Shown one piece after another: positions 1-11,300 of a stretch of 64,000 nt of DNA. How positions within the stretch are numbered: the first letter of the stretch is position 1; each line of letters begins with the position of its first letter. Source of the stretch: Pedobacter frigoris (GTDB lineage: Bacteria > Bacteroidota > Bacteroidia > Sphingobacteriales > Sphingobacteriaceae); contig NZ_SWBQ01000002.1 in the NCBI RefSeq assembly GCF_005116445.1, positions 1-64,000 on the forward strand, given 5' to 3'. The position numbers and the translations under genes were made by a program. The notes below the pieces were generated by a model. That model was given only the letters and a program-made list of their open reading frames with translations, had not been told where the DNA came from and made no database searches.

Positions 1-3000
1 GCTCCGCTGTTGATCACACTGCTGCCTGAAACGCTTGCCGTCCAGCTCACATTGCTCAATGTAGCAGGGACAACATCACTGATCACCAGGTTAGCCGCAT
101 TGCTCAAACCGGTATTGCTCGCCTCGATCACATAACTGATCTCTGAACCCGCAACAGCACTGGCAGGACCGGTTTTGCTCAGCACGATGACTGGCTTCTG
201 GGTCACATCGGTTTCTGCAGGCGGGGTCACCACTGGCGGGTTGCCAGGTTCTGAAGGGCTTGCTTTTGCCGTGTTGCTCAGCTTGCCTGCAAACGATGGA
301 TTAACCGTACCTTTTACCGTGATGGTCACTTTATTGCCAGCTCCCGCAGGCAGGTTCACATCCAGCAAAACGGTGTTGCCACTGCCTGTTGCGCCGCTGT
401 TGATACTGCCAGCACCGGAACTCACTGCAGTCCAGCTTACATTGCTCAGCTGAACTGGAACATCATCACTGATCACCAGGTTCGCAGCATTGCTCAACCC
501 CGTATTGCTCGCCTCGATCACATAACTGATCTCTGAACCTGCAATAGCAGTAGCAGGTCCAACCTTGGTCAAGACAACATTAGATTTTTGATCAACTATA
601 GTCTCCACCGGAGGTGTGGTCACTGGCGGATTGCCTGGCTCAGCTGGTGTAGCCGTAGCAGTGTTATTAATTATTCCTGCAAAAGCCGGATCAATTGTGC
701 CTTTAACTGTAATGATTATTTTATTACCAGGGCAGCTTGCGATATCTGCGGTAATGTTAATTGTATTACCTGTGCCTGTAGCACCTGTTTTCACAACAGC
801 TGAACCGATCACGCTTGTTGTCCAGCTTACATTACTTAAATGTGTTGATACATTATCTGTAATCAGCAAATCTTTGGCATTACTCAAGCAGCCATTAGTT
901 ACTTCTATGGTATAAGTGATCTCGGATCCGGCAATTGCTTTCTCAGGACCAGTTTTGGTAATTGCAATAGCAGGATGTAATTCTACCTGGGTCACTACCG
1001 GAGATGTTACCACAGGTGGATTGCCTGCTTCAGAAGGTGTGGCTGTAGCGATATTATTTATGTTACCGCCAAATGATGCATTGATTTTTCCAGTGATAAA
1101 AATCTGGATTTTATTTGCAGCTCCTGCAGGAATACGTCCTACCAGGCTCACATTGTTACCGGTTCCGGTAGCACCAGAAATAACCACTCCTGTACCTTCT
1201 GTATTTGTTGTCCAGCTTACGTTGGTCAATGCCGCTGGTACCACATCTGATATCGCCAGGTTATTCGCATTACTCAAACCAGTGTTACTCACTTCAATCA
1301 TGTAACTGATTGTTGTGCCTGCGGTTGCTGTTGCAGGACCTGATTTTGTGATCGCGATCACCGGTCTCTGATCAACCTGTGTCTGGACAGCCGGAGAGGT
1401 TACCGGCGGATTACCCGGTTCGGATGGGGTCGCTTTCGCAGTATTACTCAACGTTCCCACGAATGAAGGATCTATAGTTCCCGTCACGGTAATCCTGATC
1501 TTATTATCAGCTCCCGCCGGGATGTTCCCAACCAGGCTAACACCATTTCCGTTACCGCTGGATGCACCAACTATAGTACTTGTTCCGCTGACAGTAGCCT
1601 GCCAGCTTACATTTGTTATGTTAACAGGCACATCATCAGCAATAGCAAGATTAGCTGCATTGCTGAACCCTGTGTTATTTACTTCAATCACATAGCTAAT
1701 AGTAGCACCCGCAACGGCTGTTGAAGGGCCTGTTTTTGCAACTGTAATCACAGGATGCTGCGTCACAACAGTTTCAACAGGAGGCGTTACCACCTCTACC
1801 CCACCAGGTTCTCCAGGTAATACCTTAGCTATATTACTTAGTGTTCCCGCAAACGCAGGGTCAATTGTTCCCTGAACATTAACCACCAATGAATTTGGCA
1901 GTCCTGCTGGAATGGTAGCTGTGATGCTCAAACTATTACCAGATCCAGTAGCACCATTTGTCACCAGAACAGCTCCCGAAGCAATAGTACTCCAGGTCAC
2001 ATCTTTCAGACCTGCTGGTATCGCATCCGTGATTACCGCAGCTGTTGCCGTACTTGGACCTGTATTTGAAACATTGATCTGATAGGTAAGTTGCTGACCC
2101 GCAGTTGCGGTAGCAGCACCACTCTTGGTGATTTTTAAAGCTGTAAGTTTAGCCACCGTGGTAGTTACCGCAGAGGTTAATGGTGTTTTGCCAGCCTCTG
2201 AAGGTGTCAGGGTTGCTGAATTGATCAGATTACCGGTAAATAATGGATCTACCGTACCAGTCACGGTAACGGCAATAGTTCCACCTACTGGTACATTAGC
2301 AGACAGATTTACATTATTACCAGTTCCGGTAGCTCCTGTATTTATAACTGCACCTCCGCTTAAAGCAGTTGTCCAGCTTACATTTTTGATATCTGAAGGA
2401 ACCACATCTGACAATGATGCAGAAGTAGCATTTGACGGCCCTGAATTGCCAATATTTAAAGTATAGGTAATTATTTCTCCCGCATTGGCCGATGCAGGTC
2501 CATTTTTACTTAAAGTCAAACCTGAATTCTGAACCACTGTAGTAACTACAGGGTCTGAAGGAACTTCAGGGTTACCTGGTTCTGTCGGAGTTACTTTTGC
2601 TGTATTGGTAATATTTCCGGTAGCTGCATTGGCAGGTACACGGGCTGTTATTGTAACCAGGACTTTTCCAGGTCCGGCAGGAAGATCTGCAACAACAGCT
2701 ACATTATTTGAAGCACCTGTTGCACCCGATTTAATTACAGCTCCCGAAGCCGCAGTGGCTGTCCAGGTAACATCAGTAAGCGGAGCGGGAACCACATCAG
2801 ATATGGCTGCGTTTAAAGCATTACCCGGGCCTGAATTGGTCACCTCAAGCAGGTATGTAAATGTTTTTCCTGCGTCTGCTGTTGAAGGACCCGATTTTAC
2901 AATTGAAATTCCAGATTTGTTGGTTACTACTGTAGTCACATTTCCTGATCCCACCGGTGGATTACCAGGCTCTGCAGGTTCTACTGAAGCACTATTCACA

Positions 3001-6000
3001 AGGTTGCCTGTAAAACCTGCATCGATAGTTCCATTAACAGTTATTGTTACTTCATTGCCAGCTCCGGCAGGGAAATCAGCAACTACATTTATTGTCGAAC
3101 CACTGCCTGATGCTCCTGAAGTAATATTGGCAAGGCCTGTTTTAGTGGCAATCCAGCTTACATTATTAATTCCAGCGGGTACATTATCTTTGATGACCGC
3201 CTGATTTGCATTACTTGGTCCTGCGTTGGCTACTTTAATGGTATACGTAATTCCCGTACCTGACAATGCTTGTGAAGGGCCAGATTTAATCACACTAAAT
3301 CCAGATTTTGAAACTACTGAGGTAGTCACTGTACTGGTGTTATTAGCCGCATTAAAATCAGTCTCTCCGGCAGGCATAACTACTGATGCAGTATTGACGA
3401 TGTTGCCGGACGGTGCCGAAGGATTAATTGTTCCGGTAACATTGAAAAGAATATAATTGCCGACACCCGCAGTAATATCTGCAGTAGTCTGAATGGTATT
3501 GGTATTTCCGCTCAATGCAGCAACACTTGCAGACCCAAAGGCCTTGGCTGTCCAGCTTACGTTTTGAACCGCAGCAGGTATGATGTCATTGATGGCCAGT
3601 CCGACAGTGTTAACAGGACCTGCATTGGAAACTTTGACTGTATAGTTGACTGGTTCGCCGGCCATAATGGTCTGAGGACCTGTTTTTTCAACAATAATGT
3701 CTGTTGAGGTATTCACAGCGGTAACTACAGAACTTTCTCTTACTCCATTAGCCACCACGCTTACTGTATTTGTAAATGTTGGATGCGCTGAGGTACTGAC
3801 CCTACCATTAATGGTAATGGTGATCATCGTCAACGGATCGCCCGCAGGGATATCTCCTGTCAGACTGATCGCACTGCTTGTTCCGCTTGTAGTTCCGTTT
3901 AAGGCATTATTTAATACGGCACCGTTTTGTGCAACTGCAGTCCAGCTGATCACTTCGACGTCTGCAGGTACATTATCTGTAATCTGAGCATTTGTGATGT
4001 TACCGCTTCCGCCATTTGCTACAACAATTTTGTAAGTAATAGGATCTCCGATATTGATGGTCGCTGGCCCACTTTTCGACACTCTGAGTACAGGGTCATT
4101 ATTCACTACAGTAGAAACACTGCTGGTGTTTGATGAGGTCTCAGGATCTGTAACAGGACTTCCAACCGGGAAGTTCGCAGTAGCGGTATTCGTAAAGTTA
4201 ATCATGTTAAGGGTTGCAGGATTAACTGTCCCTGTTACGGTAATATTGATTACGCCTGTTCCCGACGGAATGCTCCCTGTCAGATTTATATTACCTGAAC
4301 CAGAAGGTGCACTAACCGTCGCTCCGTTTGCAACTGTTGCTGTCCAGGTAGGTGTTAAAATTTGTGAAGGTATTATATCGGCAATGACTACTCCAGGAGC
4401 GTTACTTGGTCCATCATTTACTATTCTTAAAGTATAAGAAATGGTTTCACCGGCACCGATATTTGCCGGGCCTGATTTAACAATCCTTACATTGGCTACT
4501 CTCGTGGTCTGAGTGGTAACTGTACTTGTGGCTGGTGTAGGATCTGTCACACCCGCTTCCGGTGTTGCTGTAGCGGTATTTATCAATGTCGCCGCAGTAT
4601 AATCCGGAGATAAGGTACCATTTACCACAATGGTCAAAATACCCGTACCCGCAGGAAGTCCTGCAGACATATTGATGTTACCTGCACCACTTGAAGCTCC
4701 CGGCAATGTCGCGCCACCCTGTACTGAGGCAGTCCAGGTTGGGTTAAGAATGCCTGCCGGAATGTTATCTACAACGGTGACATTTTCAGCATCACTTGGG
4801 CCATTATTATTGACCTGAATTGTATAAGTTATAGCAGATCCCGCTACAGCAGTAGCCGGGCCTGATTTATTAATTTGTATATCAGCACGTTTACTGATTT
4901 GTGTAGTTGTAGTATTGGAATTAACAGGTGGATTACCTGCTTCAGCAGGTGTTGCCACTGCCGTATTTACCAGCTGCGTACCTGCAAACTTAGGATTAAC
5001 TTTTCCTGTAATGGTTACCGTAACCTTATTGGCTACACCCGCAGGCAGATCGACACTAAGGTTGACAGCATTACCAGTACCGCTTACTCCCGATAACATG
5101 GTCGCTCCTCCTTGTACTGCTGTGCTCCAGTTTGCATTTGTGATGCCTGCAGGAATTGCATCAGTAATTACCAATCCCTTGGCATTACTAGGACCATTAT
5201 TGGTTACAACTAAAGTATAGGTGATATTTTCTCCGGCAAAAAGAGTTGCGGGAGCAGATTTTTGGACTAATATACCGACTTGCTGATCAAGAGTAGTTGT
5301 CACAGTATTTGAATTTACCGGAGCGATACCTGGTTCAGACGGTGTGGCAATAGCACTGTTCGAAAACGAACCTGTACCCGACGCCGCCGGCACAGTACCG
5401 GTAATGTTGATTACAATTGTATTTGCAGCACCGGCAGGGATATCTCCGCTAACCGTTACAGTATTGCCTGTTCCTGCTGCCCCTGTCAGCACTGCTGCTG
5501 TTCCTGTTTTAGTTGCTGACCAGGTTACATTGGTTAGAATCGCAGGAACTGCATCGCTAATTGCTAATGTTTTCGCATCAGAAGGTCCATTATTTGTAGC
5601 CGTTAAAGTATAAGTAACAATCTGGCCTGCCGAAATGGAAGCAGGGCCTGTTTTAACCAGACTAATTGCTGGTGTATTTTTAATGGTAGTAGCTACGGTT
5701 GATGTGTTTGGAGTGGTACCAGGTTCTGCAGGGGTAACGGTAGCAGAATTGGATAACGTACCTGTCGCTGATGCTAGCACAGTACCTGTAATGGTAACAG
5801 TTACTGAATTTCCGACACCCGCAGGGACATTCGCCTTAAGCGAAATAGTATTTCCTGTACCAGTTGCGGCATCGGTAACCAACGCCGAACCCGTAACAAC
5901 GCTTGTCCAGCTTACATTGCTAATATTTGCGGGAACAGCATCCTGAAGGGTTGCTCCGTCAGCATTTGCAGTACCAGTATTTTTAATGATTAATGTATAA

Positions 6001-8390
6001 GAAATCTGTTCACCAGCAGATATGCTGCCGGGTCCGCTTTTCTGAACCGTCAATACCGGAGTCTTGCTTACTGTGGTCGTACTGGCTGCAGTTTTAGGAG
6101 TAGCCCCTGGTTCAGCAGGAGTAGCTGTTACGGAGTTGGTGAAACTTCCGTTGAATGAAGGATTAACAGTTCCGCTGACGGTTATTGTAATTTTATTTGA
6201 GGTACCTGCAGGTAAATCTCCTGTAATATTAATGGCATTGCCAGTTCCGCTTAACGGAGCATTTACAACTGCTGCTCCAGCCACGCTGGCAGTCCAGGTA
6301 ACATTGGAAATTTGTACCGGCACGTTGTCAGCAATAGCAAGTGCTTTGGCATCAGAAGTACTTAAATTTGTGGCTTCAATGGTATAGCTGATCTGCTGAC
6401 CGGCTATAAGTGATGCAGGACCTGCTTTTGTGAGTTGTATCACCGGAATTCTGCTCACAGTTGTGGTTGCTGTAGAAGTTACCGGAGTTGTTCCGGCTTC
6501 TGAAGGTGTTGCTTTAACTGTATTACTCAATACCCCGCTAAATGAAGGGTCGATTGTACCAGTTACGACAATTGAAATTTTATTGCTGGCCCCGGCCGGA
6601 ATATTTCCAGTTAACGCAAGTGTATTTCCACCTCCATTAATGCCGGTAGTAACCGCCGCTACTCCTACTACAGAAGTAGACCAGCTTACATTATTGATTC
6701 CTGCAGGAACGATATCCTGAATACTGATATCAATTGCATCTGAAGTACTCGCATTTGTAACGTCAATAGTATATGTGATCTGCTGGCCCGAATTGATTGC
6801 AGCAGGTGCATTTTTTTGAACAACAAGTACCGGTTTTCTGGCAACCTGTGTGGTTGCGGTTGCAGTTTGCGGCGTTGTTCCAGGTTCAGCCGGAGTAGCT
6901 GTTGCTGTATTTTCTAAAGCCCCGCTGAATGATGCACTGACCGTTCCGGTAACTGTAATTGTTATTTTATTGTTAACCCCCGTTGGAAGATCCCCGGTGA
7001 TGCTGATTGTATTGCCAGTACCATTGGCTGTTCCGGTAACCGCCGCTTGTCCGGCCGCACTGGCTACCCAAATGACATTGCTGATCTGAGCAGGTATATT
7101 GTCTGTTATGGTCAGAGCTTTTGCATCTGCAAAGCTTGTATTGGTAGCCTCAATAGTATAAGTGATCGGCTGTCCGGCGGTCAATGTTCCTGGAGCTGTT
7201 TTGGCAATTGCAACCACAGGAGTACGCGTCACAGTAGTTTCTACAGTTGAGCTGGAAGGTAAACTTCCTGCCTCCGAAGGTGATGCAGTGGCCGTATTTG
7301 TCAAATCCCCACTAAATCCGGCACTTATAGTACCATTGATTGTAACATTAACCACATTTGCAGCTCCGGTTGGAATATTAGCATTCAGGTTAATGGAATT
7401 ACCAGAACCATTTGAAGCACCATTGATTACTGCGCCACCGGTTACAGTTGCAGACCAGTTTACATTTTTAATCTCAGGTGGAACAAGGTCATTGATAATT
7501 GTATTCTTTGCATCACTTAATCCATTATTTGTAATTTTTAACGTATAACTGATAGGTTTACCTGCTTCACCTGAAGAAGGCCCATTTTTTAACATGGCTA
7601 AACCGGTTACACTCGAAATGTTGGTAGTAACAGTATTTGAATTGACCTCAGGCACACCTGGCTCCGTTGCTGCTGCTTTTGCAGTATTGTCGAAGCTTCC
7701 CGTAGCTGAAGGAAGTACAGTACCGGTAATATCGATAACGATAGTATTTCCAGCTCCTGCTGGTATCGAGCCTGTAAGATTTACATTATTTCCTGTGCCC
7801 GTGCCTGCTCCTACAAAAGAAGCTGTTCCGGTTTTAGCCGCAACCCAACTTACATTACTTACCTGGGCTGGAATCGCATCTGTAATTAATGTTCCAATCG
7901 CATCACCTGCGCTGGTATTACTTACTGTGATTTTATAGCTGATGGCCTGTCCTGCAATTACGTTAGCCGGACCATTTTTCACTACAGTCAATTGTGGCTT
8001 CCTGGTCACAGGTGAGGTAACGGTAGAAGTAGCTCCATCCGGATCGGGCTGGTTTGGTGAGGTAACAGTTGCTGTATTGTTCAAGGTCCCGGCATAATCT
8101 GCACGCACCTTACCTGTCGCGGTAATCGTCACTGTATTTCCTGCTCCGGAGGCAATATTAGCAACAACGTTTACATTATTTCCCGATGAGGTATTTTGAA
8201 CGATTGAAGCAGTTCCCGCTGCATTTGCATTGATAGCTGAAACAAGAATTTCAGCTGGTACCGCATCAGCAATAGCCAATGCGATTGCATTACTTGGACC
8301 TGCATTGGTTACTATTATCTGATAAGTGATGTTTTGTCCGGCAACAAAAGGCCCTGGCGTGATCACTGATTTCACCACTTTAATATCAGC
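1..8390 (-). repeat. Tandem DUF11 repeat array, at least 22 units of about 390 bp
   Basis: The conserved segment encoding N-V-S-W recurs near 41, 430, 826, 1215, 1607, 1988, 2374, 2761, 3149, 3552, 3944, 4342, 4728, 5126, 5515, 5906, 6290, 6676, 7060, 7453, 7843 and 8230. Spacings are 381-403 bp, which is about 130 residues per unit. Each unit carries the DUF11 pattern: an NTATV-like start, PAGxGxTVTITVTGT, a GNxVNL segment, NVSWTA, and ITYxIxVxNxGxSxA before the next unit. The two units nearest the left edge are far more alike in DNA than the rest (compare 81-180 with 471-570). Confidence 0.9.
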
Positions 8391-11300
8391 AGCACTGATA
8401 TAGTTAATGGTAACTTCGTCAGTCGATGCTCCACACGGCCCATTGGTAATGGTCCATATTAAAATTGCTGAAGAATTGGCAGCTATCGTAACCGTTGTAT
8501 TTGGATTGGTCGGGTCAGCTATAACCGCCGTACCACTTCCAGGTTTTACCGTCCAGGTCCCATTTCCTATGGCTGGCGAATTCCCCTGCATCGTAAAAAT
8601 CCCGGAGTTGTTTTGAGTAATATCAGATCCTGCATTTGCAGTTGTAGGAGTAGCGTAATTTGTTAAAGTCACAAAGTCTACAGAAGGTGCACAAGCACCA
8701 CTGCTAATTGTCCATGATAAAACAGCAGACTGCCCCTGAGGGACATTTACCGTAGAGGTAGCTGAGCCAGGATTATTAATTGTAGCTAAACCAGAGACCA
8801 AAGCCCATGCACCAGTACCAACAGCTGGTGTATTTGCTGCCATCGTAAATAAGTTCTGCACACATTGGTTAATATCAGGTCCTGCTGCTGCGACACTTGG
8901 GGTTTTACTGACTGTTATGGTAATTACATTGCTGGTAGAACTACATGTACCCGAACTTACGTTTCGCCTATATTGTGTGGTTACGGTTACAGCAGGAGGA
9001 TCAAAGTCTTTTCCTGAAGCTCCGGCAACCGTAGTCCAGGTTGTTCCATTGTTAATACTCTGTTCCCAGATGTAGGTATAAGTTCCGCTCCCGCCTAAAG
9101 GCGTTGATCCTGTGATGACAGCCGCATCTCCGCTTTCACAGAAAGCTGTAACAGCAGGAGCAGATAGTGAGTTGCCAGTAATTGCGGGATTCACCGTTAC
9201 CGTAACTGCCGGACTAAATACTGGGCCACAGCCTACTCCAACCGAGCTCACTGCTCTTCTGTAATAAGTAGTCTGAGTTATTGCAGGTGCATCATACGTT
9301 GCCGCTGTAGCTCCATTGATGTCTGTGAAATTTGCATTATCTGTGCTGATTTGCCATTGATAAGTATAAGTTGCAGTTCCTCCCGACGGAGCAGTAAGTT
9401 GTGTAAACAACACTGGATCTCCGTTCACACAGAAAGTCTGACCGGCACCAATCGTACCGGCGGTCAATACAGGATTAACTGTAAAAGTAACTGTATTACT
9501 ATTCAGTGGAACAGTACATGAACCTGAACTTACTTTTCGCAGGTAATAAGTAGTTTGTGTAATCACTGGTGGATCATAAGTAGCACCGGTGGCACCATTG
9601 ACGTCAGTAAAAGTCACGTTATCGGTACTAATTTGCCATTGATAGGTATAATTTGCACCGTCTCCTCCTGTCGGAACTGTTCCGTTAATTACTCCCGGAT
9701 CACCAGTAACACAAAATACAGTGTTAGCTGGGGCTGTGATGGTATTATTAGCCAAAACAGGTTGGATTGTGACTTTAATTACATTACTGTTTTGACTACC
9801 GCAGGCAGATCCTGCAGAGCTTACAACCCTTCTGTAATAAGTAGTTGCTGTAATGGCAGGCGCATCATAAGTTGCGCTCGTAGCACCTCCAATATTATTG
9901 AAAGTAATGTTATCAACGCTGCTTTGCCATTGGTAGGTATATGTACCATTAGCCCCCGTAGGAGCTGTAGTTTCTGTAAACGCCGCAGGATCTCCAGTTA
10001 CACAAAACGTCTGATCAGCACCAACCGTTCCTGGTGTTAGCGCGGGATTAACAGTAACAGTAATGACATTACTAATTACCGGACCACACCCACCTCCTAC
10101 TGAACTGACCAATCTGCGATAATAGGTTGTCTGAGTAATCACTGCAGGATCATCATAAGTTACTGATGTTCCGTTAAGCGTGATATTAGCGAAACCCGCC
10201 GAATTACTTGTAACTGATTTCTGCCATTGATAAGTATAAGTACCTGAACCTCCGGACGGGGCTGTTGTCTGTGTAAATGCAGCTGGATTTCCGCTTACGC
10301 AGAATATCTGATCTGCTGCCACAACTCCAGGAGTCAGTGTAGGCAAGACATTTACGACAATACTCGAAAGTGGACTTTCACAACTACCATTGGTCTGACT
10401 CACATAATAAGTAGTACTTCCCGCAGTTGTAGTAACCGGAACTGGCGCATTAGGACTTCCAATTCCACCTATAGATCGATACCAAATTAAAGTATTTCCG
10501 GCATTAGGGGCAACCACAAGTGCGGTGGCCGTAGCTCCCTGACAATAAACAACAGGGCTGCTTACGGTAGGCGGAGACGGAACGTTATTTAATATGTTAG
10601 ATGATGTATTGTTGTTTCTATTGGCGATAACCTCAATATCTGCCGAGAGATTATTCTGGTACTGTACTTGCGCAGCATCAACATAAGAATTCACCGCAGC
10701 GGGTACCGTTACCTTATACGTAATCGTTGAAGGCAACACTGTCCCAGACGCAAGTGTTCCCGTGCCATTTGCCGTATAAGTATATGTAATTACCCCTGAA
10801 GCAGTAGCCGATGTTCTGGTCCAACCTGTATAATCGCTTGCGGCTTGGGTAAATGTATAAGTCGTAGGTAAGGATTTGGTAACTACTATTTTATTAGCTC
10901 CTGCGGCATAAGTTGCATTCAACGACCCAACATTAGCAACATTTAATGTAAATGTATTGCCATTAGTTTTATCTAAACAGGAATTATTAACAGACTTATT
11001 AACAATTAAATCTACGTTTTCAGCAAACACCGGAGTATTTACCACCGATGTATTATTGTCCAAATCCTGATCCTGAATATCTGTGGGATTGATCTTAGTG
11101 GTATTTGTCAGTGTATTACCTACAGGTATACCGGATAGGGTTCCCGTAACTGTAATTTTCCCGACTGTATTAGCCCCCAGATTCAGCTTACCTGTAAACT
11201 GGTTGGTAGCTGAAGTAGAAGGAAGTACCGTACCGGCCGCGAAGCCTGAATTCGAGATGCTGTTTATCGTAAACATACTCGGTGTAATCAGCGTACCATT

